Positions 44,765 through 52,310 of a stretch of 64,000 nucleotides of DNA are shown here, piece after piece. A program made the translations under genes and the position numbers. Position 1 is the first letter of the stretch, and every line of letters begins with the position of its first letter. This DNA is from Xylophilus sp. GOD-11R (GTDB lineage: Bacteria > Pseudomonadota > Gammaproteobacteria > Burkholderiales > Burkholderiaceae_C): positions 2,666,001 through 2,730,000 of the forward strand of contig NZ_CP137854.1 in NCBI RefSeq assembly GCF_033546935.1, written 5' to 3'. The notes beneath the pieces were generated by a model that saw nothing but the letters and a program-made list of their open reading frames with translations, did no database searches and had not been told where the DNA came from.

Positions 44765-46411
44765 TCAAGTTGGAATCTGGCCAGCCATCTGCTGGATCTG
44801 GATCACGACGAATTCGGCCGGCTTGAGCGGCGCGAAGCCCACCACGATGTTCAGGATGCCGAGGTTGATGTCGTTCTGCGTGGTGGTCTGGCTGTCGCAC
44901 TTCACGAAGTACGCATCGCGGGCGCTGGCGCCCTGGAACGCGCCCTGCCGGAACATGCCCTGCATGAAGGCGCCGACGTTGAGCCGCACCTGTGCCCAGA
45001 GCGGCTCGTCGTTGGGCTCGAACACCACGCCCTGCGTGCCGCGATAGAGACTTTCTTCCAGGAACAGCGCCAGGCGGCGCACCGGCAGGTACTTGTATTC
45101 GTCGGCCGCCACGTCGGCGCCGCGCAGGGTGCGCGCACCCCACACCACCCGGCCATTCACGCCGAAATTGCGCAGGCAGTTGATGCCCAGCGGATTGAGT
45201 TGGCCGTTCTCCAGATCGTTCAGGTCGACCTGCAAGGCCTGCACGCCGCCGAGCGCCGCGTCGAGCCCGGCGGGCGCCTTCCACACGCCGCGGGTCACGT
45301 CGGTGCGTGCGATGACGCCGGCCACGATGCCGCTGGGCACGAAGGTGTCGACACGGCCGTCGCGCAGCGGATCGACCTGGCGCACGCATGGAAAGTACAG
45401 CGCGGCGTTGCGGGCATCGGGCCCCGAAAGGCCGAGGTCGTTGCGGCCGTCGGTGGCGTTTTCGATGGCGCGGTCGATCGATGCGCCCCAGAGCGGATCG
45501 GGGTCGACGATGAGCAGCGCGCGCCGCTGCACGCACAGCGCCAGCGCCGGCGCATAGACGCTGGCCGACGTGGCGGTGTAGCTCGACGGCAGGCTGGTGC
45601 TGTCGCGCGCCAGCGGCGGAATGCACAGCAGGTTGAACAGGTCGGCACGGTTGAGCGCGTAGAGGCCGGTCTTGGCGCCCGGCTCGCCGATGACGTCGTT
45701 GTCGGTCAGCGGCGAGCCGTCCGAGCCCGAGCCGACGTCGGCGTCCAGCCATTCGGCCACGCGCTGCGCACCGGCCCCGGTGACGTTGTTCGGCGGCCGG
45801 GCCGCCGGCACCGCGCCCGACACCCGCACCAGCGACGATTCACGCTCCAGCACCCGCGGCAGGTAGCGCGCGTCGCCATCCACGGTGGAGACGGCGTTGA
45901 AGGTCTCGACCACGAAGCGATCGACGCCGGGCTTGACCCGGTAGCGCACGGTGAGGTTGAAGCGTGTGCTGCGGGCGACTTCGTCGAGGTCGGGCGAGGA
46001 GACCGGCCGCAGCGCGCGGTCGGTGTCGTGGTCCACCATGGCACTGAGCCGGTTGCCCCACTCGCCGGCGCTGGCCGCGGTGAGCACCAGGTCGTCGGAC
46101 GGACTGCCCTCCCCGCCCAGCCGCAGCGTGGCGGTGGCGGCGTCTTCGGGCACCACCCGCACGATGAGCGCGAGGCTGCCTCCGTTGAGATAGAAATCGC
46201 GCACCGCATAGCTCATGGGGCTGGCCGCATCGAGGCCGCCGAAACGGCGTTCGAAGTCGGAGAAGCCGGTGAGCATGGTCGGGTCGTCCGAAGGCCCGGA
46301 AGCGGCGCGGCCGACGAAGGCGGTGATGGAAGTCGCGACCCCGGTGATGGTGCGGACCCCACTGGAAACTTCCTGGATGTAGACACCCGGATAGGTCAAG
46401 GCGGCTGGCAT
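44765..46411 (-). CDS. Tail sheath protein
   Basis: 548 residues. It starts MPAALTYPGVYIQEVSSGVR and continues with GVATSITAFVGRA, the classic phage-type sheath N-terminus. The C-terminal part has the LNDLENGQLNPLGINCLRNF and GVNGRVVWGARTL segments, then VRRLALFLEESL. These are the sheath C-terminal and attachment strands. The middle 200 residues are the variable outer domain. It wraps the tube and contracts. A GAGGAGG Shine-Dalgarno sequence precedes ATG 46411 by about 9 bases. As first gene of the operon it lies behind a 428-bp non-coding region. No second or third sheath gene (Afp3/4-type) is seen. Confidence 0.96.
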   Translation of the reverse strand: MPAALTYPGVYIQEVSSGVRTITGVATSITAFVGRAASGPSDDPTMLTGFSDFERRFGGLDAASPMSYAVRDFYLNGGSLALIVRVVPEDAATATLRLGGEGSPSDDLVLTAASAGEWGNRLSAMVDHDTDRALRPVSSPDLDEVARSTRFNLTVRYRVKPGVDRFVVETFNAVSTVDGDARYLPRVLERESSLVRVSGAVPAARPPNNVTGAGAQRVAEWLDADVGSGSDGSPLTDNDVIGEPGAKTGLYALNRADLFNLLCIPPLARDSTSLPSSYTATSASVYAPALALCVQRRALLIVDPDPLWGASIDRAIENATDGRNDLGLSGPDARNAALYFPCVRQVDPLRDGRVDTFVPSGIVAGVIARTDVTRGVWKAPAGLDAALGGVQALQVDLNDLENGQLNPLGINCLRNFGVNGRVVWGARTLRGADVAADEYKYLPVRRLALFLEESLYRGTQGVVFEPNDEPLWAQVRLNVGAFMQGMFRQGAFQGASARDAYFVKCDSQTTTQNDINLGILNIVVGFAPLKPAEFVVIQIQQMAGQIPT

Positions 46412-46839
46412 GGATGCGGTCCTCCTCAGGCGTTGAAAACCCACGAACGACGGTCGCGCACGGCCAGCGGCCACGGGCGTTTCATCGCTCGAACTATCCT
46501 CATCGGCACAGGTAACGGAGGCGGCTGGCGACCGGCTTCGATCAGAAGATCCGGGCACTTCCGCCGGGGTGCGGCAGACATTTCGAGCAACGGTCGGAAG
46601 CGCTGTTTTCCGGACTGCCCGGCAAAATGTTAACCGCGGTACATTCGTTTCAACCGCTTTCAACTAAGGTAGAAAACCGGAACTTTGAAACAATGTGCTG
46701 GCCAATCGGCCGCTGCTGTCAAGCGTCAAGGCGCTCAAAAATGAGAACAACTTGGCACAAATTGTCCGAATCCGGTGCGGATTGCGATTGGTGCCGGCGC
46801 TGGCCGTATCGGTCCACGCTCCACGGCATTCCGCGATAG
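46412..46839. other. Non-coding region upstream of the eCIS operon
   Basis: 428 bases with no supported gene. The stretch 46630-46760 is clearly less GC-rich than the coding DNA around it and is the natural place for the eCIS promoter. On the minus strand TTGACA-like boxes occur (for example within 46715-46735), but no pair has good spacing and a good -10 box together. Two TTTCAAC heptamers are listed separately. Confidence 0.5.
46648..46664. promoter_or_regulatory. Tandem TTTCAAC repeats upstream of the eCIS operon
   Basis: TTTCAAC occurs at 46648-46654 and again at 46658-46664, i.e. 10 bases apart, one helical turn. On the minus strand this is GTTGAAA repeated. It lies about 240 bases before the sheath start codon. 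A regulator site or part of a promoter is possible. The evidence is only the repeat and the spacing. Confidence 0.25.
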
Positions 46840-47079
46840 TCAGCAATACCGTGCGTTGATCCCGAGCAGGTCACGCACGGCGTTGGCGCGGCGGCTGCGG
46901 ATGGCCTGGCACCGGCCGAATTCCTGCTCGTTGGCAGGCATGGTCTTCAGCAGGTCGTCGCTGACGGTGAGGAATGCGGACAGAACCTCGTGGCGTGTAC
47001 CGGGGACTCGCAGCGAGTCGGTCAGGGCGCGTTCGAGTTCGACGGTGAATCGGTTTTCCAGGCTGGTCAGGGTAGGCAT
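46840..47079 (-). CDS. Small protein of unknown function, paralog A
   Basis: 79 residues from ATG 47079. It is predicted to be mostly helical: VELERALTDSLRVPGTRHEV, a middle helix with AFLTVSDDLLK, and a basic C-terminal segment AIRSRRANAVRDLLGINA ending in Tyr-Cys. It is closely similar to the minus-strand gene at 48382-48666: 44 of 67 aligned residues are identical by eye, with no gaps, including PGTRHEVL and AIRSRRAN. I recognise no family. The conservation between the two copies supports that both are real genes. No clear Shine-Dalgarno sequence is present. Confidence 0.65.
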   Translation of the reverse strand: MPTLTSLENRFTVELERALTDSLRVPGTRHEVLSAFLTVSDDLLKTMPANEQEFGRCQAIRSRRANAVRDLLGINARYC

Positions 47080-47225
47080 AGAAGATCCGGCAGCTCAGCC
47101 GCTCGGCTGGCTCGGTTGATGAACATGCCGGTATTTTCCGACTGCAACGCTCGGGTAATGGCCGGATAAGCGGCCGCCCGCCGAAGGAGATCGCGCGATC
47201 GCCTGAATGGTCGGATGCCGCCGGG

Positions 47226-47765
47226 CTAAATCAGCAGCGGATCATTGGCGACCTGCCGCGGCTGGACATGCGGCAGCACCGTCAGCATCCGTGCCGACAC
47301 CATGCGGCCGGCCCGCCGCAGCAGATCCATCTGGTTTTCGGAAATGGTGCGCGGCTCGAGGTCGAAGTGGCAGACGCTGCCGATGACCCATTTGCCGGTC
47401 GAGTCGAGCACCGGCGCCGCCGTATAGCTGGCGATCACGCCGCGGAACTTGTGCCCGATCAGCCGCCCGTCGGTGGCGGAATCGCGGGTATGGAAAAACC
47501 CATTCTGGTAGACGAAGCGGCAGAAGCTGTCCTGGAACGCCACCACCACGAAATCATCGGGCAGTGGCGCACCCCGCTTGTCGATGAAACCCCGGTTGTG
47601 GAAGTGTCCGTCCTCCAGGCTGTAGGCCGCGCTGAAACGATGCGCGACCCCGGCGTTCAACAGCCGCAACGCCGCTCCGAGATGACCCCGCATCAGTGCA
47701 GCCTGGACAGCCTGATACCGGCCCACGTCCAGGGAACTGCGCGAATAGCTTGCTTGCGGCTTCAT
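47226..47765 (-). CDS. GAF-like domain protein
   Basis: 179 residues. About 35-165 resembles a single GAF domain: an early VAHRFSAAYSLEDGHFHNRG strand pair, a central FCRFVYQNGFFHTRDSATD, and the late GVIASYTAAPVLDSTGKWVIG followed by CHFDLEPR. GAF domains bind small ligands or act as regulators. There is no output domain, so it may act through a partner protein. It stands 24 bases before the small membrane protein gene, on the same strand, and between the two paralogous small proteins. The assignment is by pattern and moderately certain. Confidence 0.65.
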   Translation of the reverse strand: MKPQASYSRSSLDVGRYQAVQAALMRGHLGAALRLLNAGVAHRFSAAYSLEDGHFHNRGFIDKRGAPLPDDFVVVAFQDSFCRFVYQNGFFHTRDSATDGRLIGHKFRGVIASYTAAPVLDSTGKWVIGSVCHFDLEPRTISENQMDLLRRAGRMVSARMLTVLPHVQPRQVANDPLLI

Positions 47766-47789
47766 CAGGCTCCTTGGAACGCGGCGAAC

Positions 47790-48053
47790 TTAGCGCATAC
47801 CAACGAAAACGAAGTAAACGCCGAAACCACACCCGGCCACTGCGATGCACACCAGCGTCCAGATGAACCAGGCACGGTCGTAGATGCTGGTCCGCGTCGG
47901 CGATGCCAGGTCGTAGAGCCGGTCCAGCGCCTCGTCGCTGATACGCGACGGAGCCCAGCCCTGTGTGTGCTCGAAGCTGGACAGCGGCGGCTCGGCCAAC
48001 ACCGCCTGCCGTGCCGGCGACCTGCTTGCGGGGCTGTTCCAAACAGTTGACAT
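47790..48053 (-). CDS. Small membrane protein of unknown function
   Basis: 87 residues from ATG 48053 (MSTVWNSPAS); a longer version from 48113 is possible. The last 25 residues are one hydrophobic helix (AWFIWTLVCIAVAGCGFGVYFVFVG), so a tail-anchored inner-membrane protein with a cytoplasmic N-terminus is likely. The middle LSSFEHTQGWAPSRISDEALDRLYDLA looks helical. It is directly upstream of the GAF-like gene, with a 24-base gap, so both may form one unit. No family is recognised. Confidence 0.55.
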   Translation of the reverse strand: MSTVWNSPASRSPARQAVLAEPPLSSFEHTQGWAPSRISDEALDRLYDLASPTRTSIYDRAWFIWTLVCIAVAGCGFGVYFVFVGMR

Positions 48054-48381
48054 GCGACGAGCCGCGAAGATTGAGCGCGCTGGGGGAAAGGTTGACGGGC
48101 TGGGAGTCAGCACCTGTGCGGAATTATCGACAGAGATTCAGTTACGTCCTACACATTTCTTGCCGATTTCATGTCGCGGCCAACAAGCGGGATAGTGTTT
48201 TGCCACGCCAAGCGCGGGCGATTCATGTTTGAGGCGGGGTAACCGTCGAAGGTGGATATCGGCGGCCCGGTCGGATCAGGAACAGTCCCGCCAGAAACCC
48301 GCTCGCCGTTGTCGCTGCGGCCGTCCGGTGGCGCCAGCTCATCGAATGTTTCGAACCTCTGCGGGCGCTGCCTCAACCGGG
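48054..48381. other. Intergenic stretch without a supported gene
   Basis: 328 bases between the small membrane protein gene and paralog B. Short open frames exist on both strands but none has a ribosome-binding site or a plausible composition. The 48115-48200 part is less GC-rich (for example ATTTCTTGCCGATTTC) and probably contains the promoter of the minus-strand genes to its left. Confidence 0.45.
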
Positions 48382-48666
48382 TCAGCAGTACTTCGCGGTG
48401 ATGCCGAGCATGTCGCGTAGCGAATTGGCGCGACGACTGCGGATGGCGAAGCAGGCATCGTGCTCTTCCTTGTTCGACGGAATCTCTTGCAGCAACCGGT
48501 CGCTGGCAGTCAGGAACACAGCGAGCACCTCGTGGCGCGTGCCTGGGGTTCGGAGGGATTCGCTAAGCAGCCGCTCGAGTTCAACCGTCATCCGGGACTC
48601 CAGCGCTTTCATGCTGGAAACAACGGGCGCGGCGCTTTGGCGGCTGGGAAACGAAGCGATGGACAT
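48382..48666 (-). CDS. Small protein of unknown function, paralog B
   Basis: 94 residues from ATG 48666; ATG 48612 (MKALESRM) is an alternative start that matches the N-terminus of paralog A better. The conserved part is VELERLLSESLRTPGTRHEV, AVFLTASDRLL and AIRSRRANSLRDMLGITA, ending in Tyr-Cys exactly as in paralog A at 46840-47079. The extra N-terminus (SIASFPSRQSAAPVVS) is Ser/Pro-rich and may be untranslated. No neighbour suggests a function. Two copies within 1.9 kb, both next to the eCIS, argue for a local duplication. Confidence 0.62.
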   Translation of the reverse strand: MSIASFPSRQSAAPVVSSMKALESRMTVELERLLSESLRTPGTRHEVLAVFLTASDRLLQEIPSNKEEHDACFAIRSRRANSLRDMLGITAKYC

Positions 48667-48927
48667 GTGTCCATTCTCTACCAGCTTGATCGAAAAACAA
48701 GGCGATGCCCCGGTGGTGCGACCCGGAAGCAGGCATTGCCACCACGCCGATGCAGCGCAATCGAGATAGTGCTGGCTACCGCGTGATCGTGTAGAGATTC
48801 TCTGCCCCTATCGCCCTGAGCTTTGATTTGCTTTTTTTGAAGCCGGCGCGTTGCAAAAAATAGGACAGCCTCTACGGCAGAATTCATCGCCGCAATCGAA
48901 GCAAAACCTGTTTGCAAATACTGGAAT

Positions 48928-49152
48928 TTATCTTTTCTTTAAACATAACATGGTTTTCTCTTTGTTCTCATCGGCCACCAAGTAATGCGATTCCGCATCG
49001 GTACGATTAATACCGAGTATTGGATCGGATGCCGGACCGATGCCCAGAAAAACGCCGTCGTACCGAGCCTCCAAGAAGCATTCCCGCACCTTGTGCTCAC
49101 CAGACTTTAGAAAGATTTCAATCAGAGCGGGACCGGCCGCGGGCGACGGCAT
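48928..49152 (-). CDS. Possible small hypothetical protein
   Basis: 74 residues from ATG 49152. The composition is protein-like, with charged and beta-prone parts (LIEIFLKSGEHKVRECFLEA, then DGVFLGIGPASDPILGINRT), ending in CLKKR. The region is less GC-rich than the window average, as for the neighbouring small genes. No family is recognised and no strong Shine-Dalgarno sequence is seen. The gene is listed because the frame uses the local codons plausibly and nothing better explains the stretch. Confidence 0.4.
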   Translation of the reverse strand: MPSPAAGPALIEIFLKSGEHKVRECFLEARYDGVFLGIGPASDPILGINRTDAESHYLVADENKEKTMLCLKKR

Positions 49153-49518
49153 TCCAGCTTCTGCATGATAGAGACCTTGCCGCCGAGATAATATGAAACA
49201 CCCGACTGGCCGATCTTTCGCATGCCGTCGAATCAGCGAAGCTCACTGGCAACAAAATCGGCCGCCATCCCATGGCGTTGCTCGAAGCTTCAAGGAATGA
49301 TGGAAGGCATTACCAGGCTTTTCTGAATCTCTTTCAACCATTTCAGCCAAGTACCGGGAGACGCTGCGGCCGCCAATTAAAAATTGGCGCAAATGAACTT
49401 CGCTGTTTGAAATCTGCTCACAATTGTCGCGAACGCAAGACCGTCAGCCATTCCGACGGCACAGCGAAATCGAGTGACCTCGGTCTGAACGCAATTCAGC
49501 CGGATTCGCCAGCCAGGC
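49153..49518. other. Intergenic region before tRNA-Gly
   Basis: 366 bases of lower GC content with no gene I can support. Short frames run into the tRNA sequence and are therefore rejected. I found no direct repeat of the tRNA 3' end within this stretch and no integrase gene, so no attachment site can be claimed. Confidence 0.5.
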
Positions 49519-49592
49519 TGGAGCGGGTGAAGGGAATCGAACCCTCGTATGAAGCTTGGGAAGCTGCCGTTCTACCATTGAACTACACCCGC
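49519..49592 (-). tRNA. tRNA-Gly (anticodon CCC), CCA encoded
   Basis: The minus strand reads GCGGGTG ... CACCCGC with the acceptor stem paired, discriminator T and an encoded CCA (49519-49521). The D arm contains GTTCAATGGTAGAAC. The anticodon loop is TTCCCAA, giving anticodon CCC, on a stem with one mismatch (C28-U42). The T arm is AGGGTTCGATTCCCT. The length is 74 with CCA. The overall sequence closely follows bacterial glycine CCC tRNAs. Confidence 0.95.
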
Positions 49593-49675
49593 ATTCGGCG
49601 ACTGTCCTGCCAATGAACGAGTCGCGAAGCCTGCGCATTGTATCGGGCTCGAATCGCCGCGCCGGGCCGCGCCGA

Positions 49676-51760
49676 TCAGCACCTCGTGATCTGTACGGCC
49701 GTGTCGTAGTAGCTCGCGCCACGGCCGATGTCGGTCAGGCCGTCGGAGGTGACAGCGTTCACGTTCTCGCCATCGCCGGCCTTCTTCAACCACCAGATCG
49801 ACGGCGCCACCAGCACGCCGGTGCGTGTCTTGTCCCCTACTCTGGCGATGACCTCGAAGGCACCCCGGTCGTTGAAGACACGCACCCGGTCGCCGTCGGC
49901 GATGGCCCGGTCGGCGGCGTCGTTGGCGTGGATGTCGACCCAGGGTTCGCCTACGTCGCGGACCAGCGATTCGATCGAGGAAAAGCTCGAGTTCAGGTAG
50001 TGCCGGGCCGGCGGCGTCAGCAGCGTGAACGGAAAGCGCGCGGCGAGTTGCGGATCGGCCGCCGCCGATTCGCGCGGCGCGACAAATTCGGGCACGGCAC
50101 TCCAGCCCTGTCGGGCAGCGCTGGCGCTTTCGAATTCGCATTTGCCCGACGGCGTGGGGAAGTTGCCTTCGGCGAAAGGCGCATAACGCTCCGGCAGGTC
50201 CAGGCGCTGCCAGCCCTGGCGGCGCAGGGTGTCGAAATCCAGGTTGGCGTTGACCGGAGCGCTGCGGTCGTAGGCCTCGAAGGCGATTTCCTCGTCGGTC
50301 TGGCGCAAGCACGGCTCGTCGAAGCCCATGCGCGCGGCCAGGCGGCGAAACAGCTCGGCGTTGGAACACGCCTCGCCCAGCGGCGCGATCGCCTGCTCGT
50401 TGAGCATGGTGTAGAGCGTGCCGTATGGCCGGTGCATGTCGAACTGCTCCAACTGGGTGGTGGCCGGCAGCACGATGTCGGCGTAGTCGCAGGTGTCGGT
50501 TGAGAAGATCTCATGCACCACGGTGAACAGGTCGGGCCGCAGCAGGCCGCGCCGCACCAGGCCGTTGTTGGGCGCGATGGCCACCGGGTTGGAGGCGTAG
50601 ACGAACAGGGCCTTGATCGGCGGATCGTTCAGCTCGGTGAGCGCCTTGCCGATCTGCGCCATGTTGACGGTGCGCGGCGGCGGGTCGGGCAGCAGATGGC
50701 GGGCGTCGAGCTTGGCCAGGTCGACCGCGTGCGCGCCGGCGACGTCCATCAGCACGCCGCCGCCGACCTCGCGCCAGGCGCCGGTGAGCGCGGGCAGGCA
50801 GGCGATGGCGCGCATGGCGTTACCGCCGCCGGCATGGCGCTGCAGGCCGAAGTTGACACGGATGGCGGAGCGGCGTTCGGCGCCGTATTCGGTCGCGAGC
50901 TGTTCGATGTCGGCCACCGACAGGCCGGTGATGCCGGCGACGACCTCGGGCGTGAACCCGGCCGCACGCTCGGCCAGGGCGTCGAAACCCAGGGTGTGGC
51001 GATCGATGTAGTCGCGGTCGAGCTTGCCGTCGCGGATCAGCAGGTGCATGAGCCCGAAAGCCAGTGCGCCGTCGGTGCCCGGCAGGGGCGCGAGGTGCCA
51101 GTCGGCCTTTTCGGCGGACTGCGAACGGTAGGGATCGATCGCGATCACGCGCGCGCCGTGTCGGCGGGCTTCGGCGATGCGGGTCCACAGATGCAGGTTG
51201 GAGGTGATGGGGTTGGTGCCCCACAGCACGATCAACCGCGCTTCGGTGAAATGGACGATGTCGGTGCCGACCTGCGCGCCGATCACGGTGTTGTAGCCGG
51301 TGCGGCCGGCCGTAGCGCAGAGCACGCGTTCGGGCAGCGAGGCGCCCAGGCGGTGGAAGAAACGGCGCGGCATGCCGAAGTTGTGGACCAGGCCGAGCGT
51401 GCCGGAGTAGGCGTACGGCAGGATCGCCTGTGGATCTTCCGCAGCGATGGCCTTCAGCTTGCCGGCGACGATGTCGAGCGCCTCGTCCCAGCCGATGCGC
51501 TCCCAGCTGCCCTGCCCCGGGCCCTTGGCGCCGACGCGGCGCATGGGGTAGAGGATGCGGTCCGGGCTGTAGGTGCGCTCCAGGTAGCGCGAAACCTTGG
51601 TGCAGAGCACGCCCTGGGTGGTGGGATGCGCCGGGTCGCCGCGCACCTTCGTGGCCACGCCGTCTTTCACGGTGATCAGCATGGCGCAGGTGTCGGGGCA
51701 GTCGTGCGGACAGGTGCCGTGCACCACGCGTTCCGGGGAGCTTGTCGAATCAGGGGTCAT
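49676..51760 (-). CDS. Molybdopterin oxidoreductase (DMSO reductase family) with 4Fe-4S site
   Basis: 694 residues. The N-terminal cluster motif is C17-x3-C21-x3-C25-x27-C53 (TCPHDCPDTC, then GVLCTKVSRYL). This is followed by the usual RILYPMRRVG and WDEALDIVA. VLWGTNPITSNLH and the PGTDGALAFGLMHLLI cofactor-binding region come next, and the C-terminal cap domain has TPPARHYLNSSF. No Tat signal is seen, so it is probably cytoplasmic. The substrate is unknown; single-subunit relatives of this type are poorly characterised. The start is ATG 51760; a four-residue longer form from 51772 is possible. It lies upstream of the tRNA-Gly gene on the same strand. Confidence 0.88.
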   Translation of the reverse strand: MTPDSTSSPERVVHGTCPHDCPDTCAMLITVKDGVATKVRGDPAHPTTQGVLCTKVSRYLERTYSPDRILYPMRRVGAKGPGQGSWERIGWDEALDIVAGKLKAIAAEDPQAILPYAYSGTLGLVHNFGMPRRFFHRLGASLPERVLCATAGRTGYNTVIGAQVGTDIVHFTEARLIVLWGTNPITSNLHLWTRIAEARRHGARVIAIDPYRSQSAEKADWHLAPLPGTDGALAFGLMHLLIRDGKLDRDYIDRHTLGFDALAERAAGFTPEVVAGITGLSVADIEQLATEYGAERRSAIRVNFGLQRHAGGGNAMRAIACLPALTGAWREVGGGVLMDVAGAHAVDLAKLDARHLLPDPPPRTVNMAQIGKALTELNDPPIKALFVYASNPVAIAPNNGLVRRGLLRPDLFTVVHEIFSTDTCDYADIVLPATTQLEQFDMHRPYGTLYTMLNEQAIAPLGEACSNAELFRRLAARMGFDEPCLRQTDEEIAFEAYDRSAPVNANLDFDTLRRQGWQRLDLPERYAPFAEGNFPTPSGKCEFESASAARQGWSAVPEFVAPRESAAADPQLAARFPFTLLTPPARHYLNSSFSSIESLVRDVGEPWVDIHANDAADRAIADGDRVRVFNDRGAFEVIARVGDKTRTGVLVAPSIWWLKKAGDGENVNAVTSDGLTDIGRGASYYDTAVQITRC

Positions 51761-51911
51761 GGGGCCTCGCACGCAATCGATGTGCCAGTGTCGCGCCTTG
51801 GCACCACGCCGCGTCAGGCCATGGTCGATGAAAACTTCAGGCCGGGCATCGAACGGTTCGAATGGCCGATATGGCTACGGCCGCCAAAGGCTTTGGTCTT
51901 ATTCTGCGCTT

Positions 51912-52187
51912 TTGCCATCCAGGAAATTTCACATCCGCGCACAGGACATCCTGCCCGACCACCTCGATGAGGCCCGCATCAACGGCACAGCCATCCGCAA
52001 GGGAACCGTCGGCGCTTTCCTTGCCAACGCGGCTGCGTTCAGCGACCCCGCTGTCTTGGGGTCCGCCAGGCAAACCGTGTTGGACGATATCGCAGCGGCG
52101 GTTCCGGCCTTGCGTGCTCTGGGCCTGTTCGTCGTGCTGGAGATCCGCGACCCGCAGCTGCGGGCCTTCGTGGAGGCGCAACCATGA
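51912..52187 (+). CDS. Possible small hypothetical protein
   Basis: The protein-like part reads KFHIRAQDILPDHLDEAR, then GTVGAFLANAAAFSDPA and GLFVVLEIRDPQLRAFVEAQ, about 91 residues if it starts at TTG 51912. No Shine-Dalgarno sequence is seen and the exact start is uncertain. The alternation of helices and the amphipathic pattern look genuine, but no family is recognised. It stands divergent from the molybdopterin oxidoreductase gene. A truncated remnant of a larger gene is possible. Confidence 0.4.
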   Translation: MPSRKFHIRAQDILPDHLDEARINGTAIRKGTVGAFLANAAAFSDPAVLGSARQTVLDDIAAAVPALRALGLFVVLEIRDPQLRAFVEAQP

Positions 52188-52310
52188 AGATGCCCACGAC
52201 CTGCACGCGCCGGTGAGCGCCGCCTGCCGAGACGACGCACCAGGCCGCATCGCGTTGCCCGGTGCGACTGCACGCAGCGGAGCGCGGCATCGCAATTTCG
52301 CCCGGCCCGG

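Larger units (their letters stand above)
17708..46411 (-). other. Extracellular contractile injection system (eCIS) gene cluster
   Basis: Twenty consecutive minus-strand genes from the sheath gene (start 46411) to a glycosyltransferase (stop 17708). Nine junctions are 4-bp start/stop overlaps; the others are 8-bp overlaps or gaps of 2-55 bases. The gene types define the cluster: sheath, tube, gp28-like, DUF4255 (Pvc16-like), AAA+ ATPase, DUF4157 eCIS core protein, tube adaptor, LysM, gpD, gpV, PAAR-like, gp25, two J-type baseplate proteins, gpI and DUF6519. There are no capsid, terminase, portal, integrase or lysis genes, so it is not a prophage. There are no tssJLM genes, so it is not a type VI system. 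A likely promoter region lies right of 46411. Confidence 0.92.

Noticed and set aside
17708..46411. Prophage or type VI secretion system as identity of the central cluster
   Set aside because: No capsid, terminase, portal, integrase or lysis genes, and no tssJ, tssL, tssM, tssK or clpV; DUF4157 and the Pvc16-like protein point to eCIS instead.
48678..48917. A 79-codon minus-strand frame
   Set aside because: Composition is not protein-like, there is no Shine-Dalgarno sequence and no neighbour supports it.
49519..49592. tRNA-Gly as a proven island attachment site
   Set aside because: No integrase gene and no repeat of the tRNA end were found in the window.
49272..49616. A 114-codon plus-strand frame ending in the tRNA-Gly region
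   Set aside because: It runs across the tRNA gene and has no ribosome-binding site; the tRNA structure is convincing.
52184..52216. Ten-codon frame (ATG AAG ATG) overlapping the stop of the small hypothetical gene at 51912-52187
   Set aside because: Too short for any claim; no ribosome-binding site and no regulatory leader features.
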